Notes: generated from the sequence alone by a model not told the origin. A stretch of DNA of 64,000 nt from Chitinophaga sp. GbtcB8 (GCF_019091455.1 NZ_JAGXJN010000038.1:25282-89281), one strand, 5' to 3'. Positions 7,712-18,741 are shown, counted from the first letter of the stretch. A program made the numbers and translations.

Positions 7712-10564
7712 ATGATAAGAAAAACGCTCTTTCCGTTTGTGTTATGCACGTTATGGTTTCAATGCTGTTTGGCCGGAAATGTAGAAAGGCTCAAAGATGG
7801 TTTATTAATTCACTTACAGCAACCTGCTAAGAACGGCGCACGACAGGTGCAGCTGCAGGTAGTATCTGACAGGATCATTCACGTATCTGCCGGCCCGGGT
7901 GAGGCCATTTCCACCTCCCCCAGCCTGATGGCGCTGGTTACCGGTTCCCCTTCTGTTAAATGGGAGTCTGAAGAAAAAGAAGGTATCGTAACCCTGAAAA
8001 CCAGCGCGCTCACCGCCACGGTGTCCCTGCAAACAGGTGAGGTTAGCTTCCGGGATGCCAAGGGGCAAACCATTCTGCAGGAAACAGCTGCCGGCGGTAA
8101 AACCTTTACGCCCGTGAATATTGATGGAAAAGCGCTGTATCGCATTCAACAGGTATTTGAATCCCCTGCAGATGAAGCGTTTTATGGACTGGGGCAACAC
8201 CAGACCGGTTTAATGAATTATAAGAACCAGGACGTAGACCTGACGCAGTATAATTCCATTGCCGCTGTGCCGTTCCTGTTATCCAGCCGCCACTACGGCA
8301 TTTTATGGGATAATTATTCTATTACCCGTTTTGGCGATGACCGCCCTTATGCGCAACTGGGTGCATTTACCTTATATAATAAAGATCATAAGGCCGGCGG
8401 GCTCACAGCTACCTATGCCTCCCGCCGCAAACCGGATAGCGTGTACCTGCGCCGGGATGAAAACAAGATCGATTACACTTTCCTGCCGGACCTCCATAAT
8501 ATACCCTCTGCTTTTCCAATGGATAAGGGAATGGTTACCTGGGAAGGTTTTATATCACCTGCTGAAGACGGGCTACACAAATTTTTCATGACCGCCTCCG
8601 GTTATATTAAGGTGTGGGTAGATGGCACCTTGGTGCTGGATAAATGGCGTGAAGGCTGGAACCCTGGCCCCACGGTATTTCAGCACACCTTACATAAGGG
8701 ACAGCAGCATGCGCTGAAAGTGCAGTGGATCCCGGAATCGTCACAGGCCTTTGTATCCCTGAAATGGCTAAGCCCTACACCAGCTGCTTTGCAAAACAAG
8801 TGGACGCTGACCTCCGAAGCAGGTGAAAAGCTGGATTACTATTTCGTTTACGGAAGCAATGCGGATGAAGTGATCAGCGGTTACCGGACCATTACCGGCC
8901 GCGCAACCCTGCTGCCACTGTGGGCAATGGGTTTCTGGCAAAGCCGTGAGCGTTACAAAACGCAGGCGGAAATAGAACAAACCGTGAGTGAGTTCCGTAA
9001 AAGAAAGATCCCGCTGGATAATATTGTGCTGGACTGGTCTTACTGGAAACAGGATGCCTGGGGCAGCCAGGAGTTTGATGCAGCGCGCTTCCCCGACCCT
9101 GCAGGCATGATCAGCCGCCTGCACAACCAATATCATACACACTTCATGATCTCCGTATGGCCTAAGTTCTACGAAGGTATCAGCAACTATAAAAGCTTTG
9201 ATGAAAAGGGATGGCTGTACAAACAGAATATTAAAGACCGGCAGCGCGACTGGATAGGCAAAGGATATGTATCTACTTTTTACGACGCCTATAATGCAGA
9301 TGCCCGCAAGCTGTTCTGGAACCTGATCAATAAAAACCTGTTCAGTAAAGGGGTAGATGCCTGGTGGCTGGATGCTACGGAGCCGGATGTGTTATCCAAC
9401 GCTTCTATCACACACCGCAAAGCATTGATGAACCCTACTGCTTTAGGCCCTGCAGACCAGTATTTCAACGGGTATGCATTGGCGAATGCAGGCGGCATTT
9501 ACGAAGGCCAGCGGAAAACCAAACCGGACCAGCGCGTATTTATTCTTACCCGCTCTGCCTATGCAGGTATACAACGTTATGCTGCAGCCACCTGGAGCGG
9601 CGACATTGCCTCCAGGTTCGATGAGCTGGCCAGGCAAATACCCGCCGGCATTAACTTTTCCCTTTCCGGCCTGCCTTACTGGACCACAGATATAGGTGGT
9701 TTTTATGTAGAGGATAAATATGACAGCCCTGCGCCTAAAGGAGCGGCCCTGCAGGAGTGGCGTGAGCTGAACACCCGCTGGTTCCAGTATGGCGCTTTTT
9801 GCCCGCTGTTCCGCAGCCATGGCCAGTTCCCCTACCGGGAAATGTTTAACATAGCGCCGGACAACAGCCAGGAATACCAATCCATGCTGTATTACGACCA
9901 GCTGCGTTACCGGCTGATGCCTTATATATACTCACTGGCAGGCGCTACTTACCATCATGACTATACGATCATGCGCGGGCTGGTGATGGATTTTGGCGCA
10001 GATACCGCAGTACAGGATATTAAAGACCAGTTTATGTTTGGGCCTTCCCTGCTGGTAAACCCCGTATACACCTACCAGGCGCGCGACCGCCGTTTGTACC
10101 TGCCTGCCAATACCGGCTGGTATGACCTGTATACCGGCAAGTACACGGCCGGCGGCGCTTACATTACTGCCAATGCACCACTGAACCGTATGCCGCTATA
10201 TGTAAAAGCAGGCAGCATACTGCCCTTTGGCCCTGCGTTGCAATATACCGGCGAACGCCCGGCAGATACCATCACATTATATGTATACACAGGAAAAGAT
10301 GCGCAGTTTGATCTTTATGAAGATGAGGGACTGAACTATAATTATGAGCAGGGACAGTTCAGCAACATACCGCTTAGCTATAATGAAGCTACGCAAAAGC
10401 TTACCATTGGCAAACGGGAAGGCAGCTTCCCCGGTATGCTGCAGCAAAGAACTTTCCGCGTGATAAAGGTAAGCCCGGAAAAGGCTGCAGCGCTTGATTT
10501 CAACCAGACTACCAGAGACGTAGTAATATACAACGGTCAGGAACAAACGGTGCTGCTGCAATAG
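7712..10564 (+). CDS. GH31 alpha-xylosidase-like glycoside hydrolase with PA14 insert
   Basis: 950 residues with a signal peptide ending near CCLAGN. After the N-terminal beta-sandwich a PA14 domain is inserted (about 273-365, with DGLHKFFMTASGYIKVWVDG). The GH31 barrel follows, with nucleophile D554 in WWLDATEPD and acid/base D631 in WSGDIASRF. The WWLDATEPD form and the PA14 insert are both seen in characterised xyloglucan alpha-xylosidases (Cellvibrio Xyl31A, Bacteroides BoGH31A), so removal of terminal alpha-xylose from xyloglucan oligosaccharides is the best guess. Alpha-glucosidase activity cannot be excluded. It is upstream of SusC in PUL 1 and probably secreted to the periplasm or outer surface. 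Confidence 0.92.
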   Translation: MIRKTLFPFVLCTLWFQCCLAGNVERLKDGLLIHLQQPAKNGARQVQLQVVSDRIIHVSAGPGEAISTSPSLMALVTGSPSVKWESEEKEGIVTLKTSALTATVSLQTGEVSFRDAKGQTILQETAAGGKTFTPVNIDGKALYRIQQVFESPADEAFYGLGQHQTGLMNYKNQDVDLTQYNSIAAVPFLLSSRHYGILWDNYSITRFGDDRPYAQLGAFTLYNKDHKAGGLTATYASRRKPDSVYLRRDENKIDYTFLPDLHNIPSAFPMDKGMVTWEGFISPAEDGLHKFFMTASGYIKVWVDGTLVLDKWREGWNPGPTVFQHTLHKGQQHALKVQWIPESSQAFVSLKWLSPTPAALQNKWTLTSEAGEKLDYYFVYGSNADEVISGYRTITGRATLLPLWAMGFWQSRERYKTQAEIEQTVSEFRKRKIPLDNIVLDWSYWKQDAWGSQEFDAARFPDPAGMISRLHNQYHTHFMISVWPKFYEGISNYKSFDEKGWLYKQNIKDRQRDWIGKGYVSTFYDAYNADARKLFWNLINKNLFSKGVDAWWLDATEPDVLSNASITHRKALMNPTALGPADQYFNGYALANAGGIYEGQRKTKPDQRVFILTRSAYAGIQRYAAATWSGDIASRFDELARQIPAGINFSLSGLPYWTTDIGGFYVEDKYDSPAPKGAALQEWRELNTRWFQYGAFCPLFRSHGQFPYREMFNIAPDNSQEYQSMLYYDQLRYRLMPYIYSLAGATYHHDYTIMRGLVMDFGADTAVQDIKDQFMFGPSLLVNPVYTYQARDRRLYLPANTGWYDLYTGKYTAGGAYITANAPLNRMPLYVKAGSILPFGPALQYTGERPADTITLYVYTGKDAQFDLYEDEGLNYNYEQGQFSNIPLSYNEATQKLTIGKREGSFPGMLQQRTFRVIKVSPEKAAALDFNQTTRDVVIYNGQEQTVLLQ

Positions 10565-10708
10565 CAGCGGCGCTACCTGCCTGCCTGTGCCACCTGATGA
10601 GGGGACATTATAACAATATTAATCAGCTTGAACCATCCAATAAGTTTCACAATGCGATCTGATGAAATAAGATCCAGGGTGGCCTTTAAAAATTCAAAAG
10701 CGTTTCAC

Positions 10709-13700
10709 ATGAAAAATGCGTACAAAACATGCTCTACCCGCGGGCTTTACAGCCTCCTGCTCCTGGCCCTGGTACTGGCCGGGCACAGTGCTACCGCCCA
10801 GGTGAACAAACACCCGCTGTCCGGGAAAATAACGGCAGCAAAGGATAACAGCCCGCTGCCCGGTGCCAGCGTAGCGGTAAAAGGTACTACTACCGGTACC
10901 ATTACCAGCGCCACCGGCGATTTCACCCTGCAGGTGAGCGATGCCGATTCACTGGAAGTTTCACTGATAGGCTTTAACAGACAAACCATAGCGGTAAAAG
11001 GCCGTACCAGCATTACCATTGCCCTGGAAGATGGTACTACCGGCCTGGATGAAATAGTGGTGGTAGGTTACGGAACGGAAAAGAAAAGGCTCAACACCGG
11101 CGCTATTGGCCGTGTGAACGGGGCTGCGCTGGAAGAAACCCATACCCTGCGGGTAGACCAGGCATTACAGGGCCAGACTCCTGGTATACAGGTAACCTCC
11201 AATTCCGCACAACCCGGCGAACCCATGAAAGTTCGTATACGCGGTACCGGTACTATAGGTAATTCCGATCCGCTTTACATTGTAGACGGCATGCCCGTTT
11301 CAGATATCAGCTATCTGAACTCCGGTGACGTAGCCTCTATGGATGTGCTGAAAGATGCTGCATCTGCCGCCATTTACGGCGCCAGGGCTGCAAACGGCGT
11401 AGTGATCGTTACCACTAAAAAAGGCCGCAAAGGCAACATGCAGGTATCATATGATGGTTTTTACGGACAGCAGAACCCGGCCCGTAAATTACCGCTGCTG
11501 GATGCGCATGAATATGGTATCATCATGAATGAAGCCGCCATTAATTCCAACCGCGCTCCTTACTTCTCCGTAGAACAGATCAACCAGCTGGGCAAAGGCA
11601 CCGACTGGCAGGAAGCAATATTCAACAAACACGCACCCACGCAAAGTCATACGGTAAACGTGTCCGGTGGCTCTGAAAAATCAGTGTATTCATCCTCATT
11701 ATCCTACATGAAACAGGAGGGTACCATTGGTTTTAAAGGACAGTCGCAGTATGAGCGCCTGGCTTTCCGCTTAAGCTCTGAACATTATATGTATAAGGAT
11801 GTGGTGAAGTTTGGCGAGAACTTTACCTACACCCTTTCCAATAAAAAAGGTGTTGGCGTAGGTACATCTATAATAACACCGTTCGCCCTATTGTGAATGT
11901 AAGCCCGCTGTTCCCGGTGTATGATTCTGCCGGTAATTATGCCAAATCCAATTTTAATCCAGATGAAGCCAACCCGGTAGCGATCATGGATTACCAGAAC
12001 CAGAACAGGAGCAAAACCGACCGTATAGTAGGTAATGCCTACCTGGAAGTGATGCCCATTAAGGGCTTGAAGCTGCGCAGTGATTTTGGCCTGGACCTGA
12101 ACTACCTGAATGAGAACCGTTTTACCCCGGTATATGACCTGGCAACCAACATCGTGAACCTTCACTCCCGCGCTTTCCAGGGCATTACCCAAACCCGCAC
12201 CTGGAACTGGGATAACACCATTTCTTACCAGCGCGATTTTGGTAAACACAGCGCTACCGTGCTGGTAGGTACCACCGCCAATGAAACCAATGTGTTTTTT
12301 GTAAATGGTTATAAGGAAGATGTGACCATTGCAGACCTGGACCACAGCATTATCAACAACGGCACGAATGAAGACACTAAGCAGATCTACGGCAGCCGCA
12401 GTGAAGATGCCCTGCTCTCTTACTTTGGGCGTATCAACTATAACTACGACGAAAAATACCTGTTCACTGCTATTTTCCGCAGGGATGGTTCTACGCGTTT
12501 TGGCGCTAACAACCGCTTTGGCAGCTTCCCGGCTTTCTCTGCCGGATGGGTGGCCAGCAATGAAGAATTTATGAAAACCAACTGGCTTGACTTTCTGAAG
12601 GTCCGCGCCAGCTGGGGCCGTAACGGTAACCTGCCTGCAGTATATGCTTATGATAATATTGCTACAACCAGCTACCTGTATATGGCTACCATTAGCTCTG
12701 TAAACCAGGATTATTACTTTGGCAACGGTGATGTAAAATTCACAGGCTCCTCTCCGGACCGCGTACCCAACCCGGACCTGAAATGGGAAACTTCCGAACA
12801 GCTGGATCTCGGTTTTGATGCGCAGCTGTTAAAAGACTTCAATGTAAGCTTTGACTGGTACCGTAAAACCACCCGCGACTGGATCATTACCGTGCCGGTG
12901 CCTGCCCTTGCCGGCACCAAGCCCCCTACTGTAAATGGCGGCAGCGTAAAGAACCAGGGTGTGGAAGTAGCGCTGGGTTATACTCACCGGTTTGGAGAGC
13001 TTTCCTTTGGTATTAACGGCAACGTAACACTGAATAAGAACGATGTAATAGATATTCCCAATGCGGAGAAAGTGATCGTAGGTGATGCCAATGTACCCTT
13101 TGTAGGTATTGATGAAATATTCCGCACACAGCAGGGCCACCCGGTAGGTTATTTCTACGGTTTAAAAACAGATGGCATTTTCCAGAACGAAGCGGAAGTA
13201 CAAAGTTATACGGGCAAGAACGGTCTGATACAACCCAACGCCAAACCGGGCGATGTACGTTTTGCAGACCTGAATGGTGATGGTGTGATCGACAGCCGCG
13301 ATAAAACAGAGATCGGCAATCCCAACCCTGACGTGACTTACGGCATTAACCTGAACCTGGGTTATAAAGGTTTTGATCTTTCCGTATTCCTGTATGGTGT
13401 TTCCGGTAACCAGGTGTTTAACGGTGTCCGCGATTACGCAGCCCCTTTAAGCAACTACACTACAGAAATACTGGGCCGCTGGCATGGTGAAGGTACCTCT
13501 AACTACTTACCGCGTATGACCATGGGTGATGATGCCAACCAGAACTGGACACGTTCCTCTGACCTGTTTGTGAAAGATGCTTCCTTCCTTCGGGTAAGAA
13601 GCATTAACCTGGGCTACGATTTTAAAAAGGGATTGTTCCCCCGCCTGCCTTTGCAACAGTTACGGTTATACGTATCCGGCAGCAACCTGTTCACCTTTAC

Positions 13701-13821
13701 CAAATATAAGGGCATGGATCCGGAAGTTGGCTATGGGCCTTACCCCTGGGCATCCGGTATAGATGTGGGCACTTACCCGCAGCCTAAAACAGTAATTGTG
13801 GGCGTAAACGCACGGTTCTGA
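10709..13821 (+). pseudogene. SusC-family TonB-dependent outer-membrane transporter, interrupted by a frameshift
   Basis: Two adjacent frames (to 11896 and from about 11866) together make one full-length SusC. The first holds the signal peptide, the carboxypeptidase-like domain (about 35-115), the TonB-box region LDEIVVVGYGTEKK and the plug (RIRGTGTIGNSDPLYIVDG, AAIYGARAANGVVIVTT). The second holds the 22-strand barrel to the C-terminal aromatic end (VNARF). Near 11864-11868 one base appears missing: the first frame then hits a TGA at 11894, while the other reads on as IYNNTVRPIVNVSP. I chose the ATG at 10709 because it starts a good signal peptide; longer upstream starts exist. If the change is real the importer is dead. 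If it is a sequencing error the gene is intact. SusD follows after 26 bp. Confidence 0.9.
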
Positions 13822-13847
13822 TCTGTAAACCAAGAAAACTCATTAGG

Positions 13848-15407
13848 ATGAAAAAGATCTTTGTAGCAGCTATTATACTTACCACCGCAATCTCCTGCAG
13901 TAAGAGTTTCCTGGAAAGGGAACCCATAGACCGGAAGGTGGAGGAAACATTTTATAAAACACCGCAGGATGCCCTGGAATCCCTGGTGGCGGCTTATGAC
14001 GAGCTGCAGTACGGCGATTATGACAACATACAGCTGGTAACTGAAATTGCCAGCGATGATTGTTTTGGCGGCGGCGGTGAATCTGATATTCCATGGAAAA
14101 GGTGGGACCGTTTTGAAAACGATAACAATACCAACCTGAATAACTGGACCAAGTATTACACCGGTATTTACCGCGCCAACATAGTGTTGAGCAAAATGGA
14201 TGGTGTGAACTGGGGCAGCGATACTACGCTTAAAACCCGTTACCTGGCAGAAGCACATTTCCTGCGCGCTTACTATTATTTTGACCTGGTGCGCATGTTC
14301 GGGAATGTACCGCTGGTAACCACTCCCCTTTCACCCGGGCAGTATAATGTGCCGCAGGCCACCCCGGAGGCAGTGTACCAGCTGATTGCAAGCGACCTGA
14401 AATTTGCAGCGGCAAACCTGCCTGCCATTGCCTACTCCGGCATTCCGGCAGCAGAATACGGCCGCGTTACCAAATGGGCGGCAGAAGCGCTGCTGGGCCG
14501 TGTGTTCCTGTACTACACCGGTTATTACGGACAGAATGATATAGCCGGTACCGTTACCAAACAGGAAGCCCGTACTTATATAGATGATGTGGTGAATGCC
14601 AGCGGTTATACGCTGATAGATTCTTTCCCCCGTCTGTGGCAGTCGGCCCTTTCCCGTTTTGCCGGCGAGGATAATGCAGAAACAGTATTTGCCATTAAGT
14701 TTACCTACAAAGGCCTGGGCGACTGGAATAAACACGATGGTAACCGTATGCAGGTGATGATAGGTTTCCGGAATGATGCAGTGCCGCCTTATTATAAAGG
14801 CTGGGGCGCAGGGCCGGTGAACCCCAAGTTATGGGAAGCCTATGAAACAGGTGATACACGCCGTGCTGCCTCTATTATTTCCGTAGAAGCAGAAGGATTG
14901 AGCTACCCGGCCATTTATCCGCAGAAAACAGGTTTTATGTGGAAGAAATACATGCCCATGATGGCCTTAAAAGCAGAAGACTTTAATGGCGATTTCCAGA
15001 TAGATAACTTCTACGATTATGTAGCCATCCGCTTTGCAGATGTGCTGCTGATGGGTGCAGAGCTGAACCTGGATGGAGACCTGGGCAAAGCGCAGCAATA
15101 TTATAACCGTGTGCGTGACCGCGCTTTCCTGGATCAGAACCATCGCAGAATATTAACACCCGGCGCTGCCGGCAAAAAGCTGATCATGGATGAACGCCGT
15201 TTTGAGCTGGCGCTGGAAGGCCACCGTTACTGGGACCTGTTACGACAGGGAGTGCCCGTTGCCCAGCAGGCTATTAACAATACCAGCACCGATGCGCAGT
15301 TCAGCGTAAGCTTCCGCCCGGAAACAAAAGGACTTTTCCAGATACCACAGCAGGAGCTGAACCTTTCTAACGGCAGCCTGAAACAAAACGCAGGATGGAA
15401 TCAATAA
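13848..15407 (+). CDS. SusD/RagB family glycan-binding lipoprotein
   Basis: 519 residues. A lipoprotein signal ends at the lipobox AISC (Cys 17). The body has the SusD TPR layout: EREPIDRKVEETFYKTPQDA near the N-terminus, RAYYYFDLVRMFGNVPLV in the first helical repeats, and the C-terminal ERRFELALEGHRYWDLLR motif. SusD caps the SusC barrel outside the cell and presents glycan to it. It is 26 bp downstream of the frameshifted SusC and overlaps the next gene by one base (TAATG), so the three genes are co-transcribed. If SusC is truly broken, this protein has no partner from its own locus. Confidence 0.95.
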   Translation: MKKIFVAAIILTTAISCSKSFLEREPIDRKVEETFYKTPQDALESLVAAYDELQYGDYDNIQLVTEIASDDCFGGGGESDIPWKRWDRFENDNNTNLNNWTKYYTGIYRANIVLSKMDGVNWGSDTTLKTRYLAEAHFLRAYYYFDLVRMFGNVPLVTTPLSPGQYNVPQATPEAVYQLIASDLKFAAANLPAIAYSGIPAAEYGRVTKWAAEALLGRVFLYYTGYYGQNDIAGTVTKQEARTYIDDVVNASGYTLIDSFPRLWQSALSRFAGEDNAETVFAIKFTYKGLGDWNKHDGNRMQVMIGFRNDAVPPYYKGWGAGPVNPKLWEAYETGDTRRAASIISVEAEGLSYPAIYPQKTGFMWKKYMPMMALKAEDFNGDFQIDNFYDYVAIRFADVLLMGAELNLDGDLGKAQQYYNRVRDRAFLDQNHRRILTPGAAGKKLIMDERRFELALEGHRYWDLLRQGVPVAQQAINNTSTDAQFSVSFRPETKGLFQIPQQELNLSNGSLKQNAGWNQ

Positions 15408-16198
15408 TGATCAACCAAAACAAACAGTATATGCACAAACATATTCGTCATATTATCACTTACTGCCTGCTGCTTTGTACGCTGGCAGCCTGCGATCCGC
15501 GGGAAGACCGGGATATGCTGCCCGCGCCTTTACAAAGCAAGGACCTGCAATTTTCCGTAACCCAGCAACAGGGACATGATAACATAGTGTACCTGGAAAA
15601 TAAAACGCAGGGCATTATTCCCTTCTGGAATTATGGCACCGGTATATCCAACAAAGCAAAGGATACCATTAACATTCCTTTTGCCGGTACCTATTACATT
15701 AAGTTCGTGGCGTATAGCGGCGGCGGCCCGGTAGAGGATTCTGCCAAGATAACGGTAACAGAGAACGACCCCAATTTTTTCAGCAGCCCGATGTGGAACC
15801 TGCTGACGAATGGTGAAGAAGGTAAAACCTGGGTATGGGCCATGGATACACCCGGCGGCGCGCCTTACGGAAATGGCTCCGGAGGCGCTACTGCGCCGGA
15901 ATGGTGGAAACCCACACCGGCAGATGTTATTTCCTGGGGGGTAGATAAAGATGAAATGACCTTTGACCTGAAAGGCGCTGCTAATTATACTAAAGTAACG
16001 CCCAAGGGCACAGAGAAAAGTTTATTTGTGCTGGACACGCTGAATAAAACCATCAAGATCTTAGGTTCTGATATCAGCTACGGCGCCAAGATCACGTATG
16101 TGGTGGTAACGCTGAATGCAAATGAGCTAACGCTGGCGCAGCAGGGCGATGGATGGCGCAACATCTGGATGTTCAAACGCAAAGGATTTAAATATTAA
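15407..16198 (+). CDS. Surface glycan-binding-type lipoprotein of PUL 1 (SusE/SGBP position)
   Basis: About 263 residues. The ATG at 15407 overlaps the SusD stop (TAATG), which favours translational coupling; the ATG at 15431 is also possible. A lipobox LAAC follows the hydrophobic segment ITYCLLLCTLAAC. Residues about 40-125 look like a PKD/Ig-type beta-sandwich (FAGTYYIKFVAYSGGG, AKITVTEND), and a second beta-rich domain is rich in Trp (PEWWKPTPADVISWG). Position directly after SusD, a lipid anchor and beta-sandwich domains fit a surface glycan-binding protein. The sequence itself is not diagnostic. Confidence 0.75.
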   Translation: MINQNKQYMHKHIRHIITYCLLLCTLAACDPREDRDMLPAPLQSKDLQFSVTQQQGHDNIVYLENKTQGIIPFWNYGTGISNKAKDTINIPFAGTYYIKFVAYSGGGPVEDSAKITVTENDPNFFSSPMWNLLTNGEEGKTWVWAMDTPGGAPYGNGSGGATAPEWWKPTPADVISWGVDKDEMTFDLKGAANYTKVTPKGTEKSLFVLDTLNKTIKILGSDISYGAKITYVVVTLNANELTLAQQGDGWRNIWMFKRKGFKY

Positions 16199-16297
16199 AG
16201 AAGCTAGTGCACTAGGTTTTAGTTTAAATAATGAATAATGCTATACCGGGGTTGTCTAGCCCTGGTGACATTTAACACGTTTACGAATAGATAGGAC

Positions 16298-16342
16298 ATC
16301 AAAGGCCCCGACGGAATAAAACATTCCGTCGGGGCCTTTGAT
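16298..16342. terminator. Bidirectional terminator closing PUL 1
   Basis: A perfect 20-bp stem (ATCAAAGGCCCCGACGGAAT and its complement) with a 5-nt AAAAC loop lies between two convergent genes, 100 nt after the lipoprotein stop and 15 nt from the permease stop. The upstream part of the gap holds a 12-nt palindrome, CTAGTGCACTAG (16204-16215). Confidence 0.9.
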
Positions 16343-16356
16343 ATTTGATGCTACTA

Positions 16357-18741
16357 CTATTCTGTCTTTAAACTTTTTATAGGATTAGACAACGCGGCTT
16401 TAATACTTTGATAGCTTACGGTTAACAATGTGATGATGATAGCGCCGCTGCCGGTTGCTACAAAGATCCACCAGGACATGTTTGTGCGGTAGGTATAGTG
16501 CTGCAGCCAGTTATGCATAAAGAAATAAGCAGCCGGCGTGGCAATGCACAGCGCAATGATCACCAGCATCACAAAATCTTTTGACAGCAGGCTCCATAAA
16601 TTAAATACCGTAGCGCCCAGCAGCTTGCGGATACCTATTTCCTTCACACGCTGCTCTGCCATGAAAGAGGCCATGCCAAACAATCCCAGGGCAGATATGA
16701 AAAGGGCCAGCACCGTAAAGAACACAGACAGCTTGCCGATACGTTTTTCATACTCAAATTTGGAAGCATACTCTTCATCTACAAACTGGTAGTTGAACGG
16801 CTCTGCAGGGGAATACTTTGCGCACACCGCTTGCAGCCTGCCCAGCGCAGTTGTTAGGCTTAATTTCGGATTAAGCCGGATATTCAGAATGCCGCCATCA
16901 TCATTTGCCTTGATATGGAAAATGCTTTGTTTTACGGGTTCATAAGGGCTTTCCATCACTACATCATCTATAACACCCAATACGGTAAAAGACCGGTTGC
17001 CCCATTTTATAATTTCACCAACAGGGTTTTTAAGCCCCATGTATTTAACAGCAGTTTCATTTAAGATCAATCCAAAGCTGTCTGCAGCAAACCTGGCAGA
17101 AAAGTCCCGTCCTGCCTTTAGCTGCCAGCCTACGGTTTTACCGTATTCAGTAGTTACGCCTATGGTATTGAAAGTTGCTTTCTTATCGGGTTCTTTTCCC
17201 TCCCACTCCCAGCTAAAGGAATCATCATAATGATCATTTTCCGTGATGGGCGTATTGGATTCAGCCATTTCCGTGATAGCACCGGATGCCAGCAGCTCAT
17301 TGCGCATAGCGGCAAAACTGTTGTGATAATTGGCCGTGCGCATAATAATGGTGATCAACCCTTCCCGGTTGTAACCAATAGGGCGGTTCTGTGTGAATTG
17401 TACCTGCCGGAACACTACAATGGTAGCAATCATCAAAACAGCAGAAACGGTGAATTGCAGCACTACCAATGCTTTGCGGGGCACTGCTGCAAAAGGGCCT
17501 GCCCTGAAGGTACCTTTCAATACTTTTACCGGTTTAAAAGCAGATAAGTAAAAAGCAGGGTAACTGCCGGCTACTATTCCGGTGAGTATAACAAAGCCGA
17601 TGCAGGCGCTCCAGAACCAGGGATTACTCCAGGCAACGGATATTTCCTTACCCGCCACCTGGTTAAAGAACGGCAATAACAATAAGATTAGCAGTAAGGA
17701 GCAGGCAAATGAGAAAAACGCTGCCAGCAAAGATTCCAGGAAGAACTGGCTTACCAGCTGGGTACGCCGGGAACCGACTGCCTTACGGATGCCTACCTCC
17801 TTTGCACGTTTTTCACTGCGTGCAGTGCTCAGGTTCATGAAATTGTAACAGCCCAGCATCAATACAAATCCGCCATAAATGCCAAACAGCCATACATATT
17901 CTATGGCGCCACCAGTGTTTACGCCATTCTTAAAATCGGCATATAAATGCCATTTGCTCATGGGCTGCAAAAAAAGCTGGGTGTGCGAATCTGCATCTTT
18001 TTTGCTCATCCTGTTCAGCTTTACATTTGCAATTTTTGCAGATACCTTATCTATATCAGCATGATCTGCCAGCTGCACATAAACCTGGAAAGAGTTATTG
18101 TACCAGTTATCCTCACTGCCCTGTGTCCAGCTGGTAAGATCCAGGAACGGGGCTATGAATTTCACTTCGCTGAAGCTGCTGTTCAGCGGTATATCTTCAT
18201 ATACGCCGGTAACGGTTTCAACAAGATCATCATTTATCTTCACTATTTTTCCTACCGGGTCAGCATCTCCGAAAAGTGTTTCTGACAAGGATCTGGAAAG
18301 CAATATGGTTGAATGCTCTTTAAGCCCTGCCCTTGACCCTTTCACCATCTTTAACGACAGCATTTCCGGTCCTTCGGGTTGCATAAAGCTGCCCTGTAAA
18401 CCGGCCCGTTTCTCACCCGCGCTTACCAGGGAGTTCATGCTCCATGTGGCAAGCACCACATGCTTAAAATCGCTGCCGTAGCTATTTTTCAGCTCCGGCC
18501 CAAGCGGCATGGGAACGCCCTTGCCCGTATTAACCCTGCCGTTAAATGTTTGATTTTGCATTACCTGCGCAATGCGGTCATAATGCTGGTGATACTGGTT
18601 AAAAGACAGCTCATCCCACACCCACAGGCCTATTAAAATGGCTACAGCCATACCTGCCGACAGTCCGGCGATATTTATGAAAGAGTATACCTTGTTCTTC
18701 ACAAGGTTGCGGAAAGCAGCTTTGAAATAGCTTTTAAACAT
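16357..18741 (-). CDS. FtsX/MacB-type ABC transporter permease
   Basis: 794 residues, typical for the duplicated MacB-like permeases of Bacteroidota. The N-terminus has the family start FKAAFRNLVKNKVYSFINIAGL, then a membrane helix and a periplasmic MacB_PCD-type domain. An FtsX block follows with NFMNLSTARSEKRAKEVGIRK, then a second PCD and FtsX block with ASFMAEQRVKEIGIRKLLGA. These permeases work with a separate LolD/MacB-like ATPase in mechanotransmission or lipoprotein and peptide export. No ATPase gene is present in the window. A 150-bp gap separates it from the GH106 gene upstream, so it may have its own promoter. Confidence 0.92.
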   Translation of the reverse strand: MFKSYFKAAFRNLVKNKVYSFINIAGLSAGMAVAILIGLWVWDELSFNQYHQHYDRIAQVMQNQTFNGRVNTGKGVPMPLGPELKNSYGSDFKHVVLATWSMNSLVSAGEKRAGLQGSFMQPEGPEMLSLKMVKGSRAGLKEHSTILLSRSLSETLFGDADPVGKIVKINDDLVETVTGVYEDIPLNSSFSEVKFIAPFLDLTSWTQGSEDNWYNNSFQVYVQLADHADIDKVSAKIANVKLNRMSKKDADSHTQLFLQPMSKWHLYADFKNGVNTGGAIEYVWLFGIYGGFVLMLGCYNFMNLSTARSEKRAKEVGIRKAVGSRRTQLVSQFFLESLLAAFFSFACSLLLILLLLPFFNQVAGKEISVAWSNPWFWSACIGFVILTGIVAGSYPAFYLSAFKPVKVLKGTFRAGPFAAVPRKALVVLQFTVSAVLMIATIVVFRQVQFTQNRPIGYNREGLITIIMRTANYHNSFAAMRNELLASGAITEMAESNTPITENDHYDDSFSWEWEGKEPDKKATFNTIGVTTEYGKTVGWQLKAGRDFSARFAADSFGLILNETAVKYMGLKNPVGEIIKWGNRSFTVLGVIDDVVMESPYEPVKQSIFHIKANDDGGILNIRLNPKLSLTTALGRLQAVCAKYSPAEPFNYQFVDEEYASKFEYEKRIGKLSVFFTVLALFISALGLFGMASFMAEQRVKEIGIRKLLGATVFNLWSLLSKDFVMLVIIALCIATPAAYFFMHNWLQHYTYRTNMSWWIFVATGSGAIIITLLTVSYQSIKAALSNPIKSLKTE

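Noticed and set aside
11893..13821. A separate 642-residue outer-membrane protein starting at GTG 11893
   Set aside because: It lacks signal peptide, plug and TonB box and continues exactly where the preceding SusC frame breaks off.
16204..16215. CTAGTGCACTAG palindrome as an operator
   Set aside because: It is downstream of PUL 1 in a convergent gap just before a terminator, with no promoter to control.
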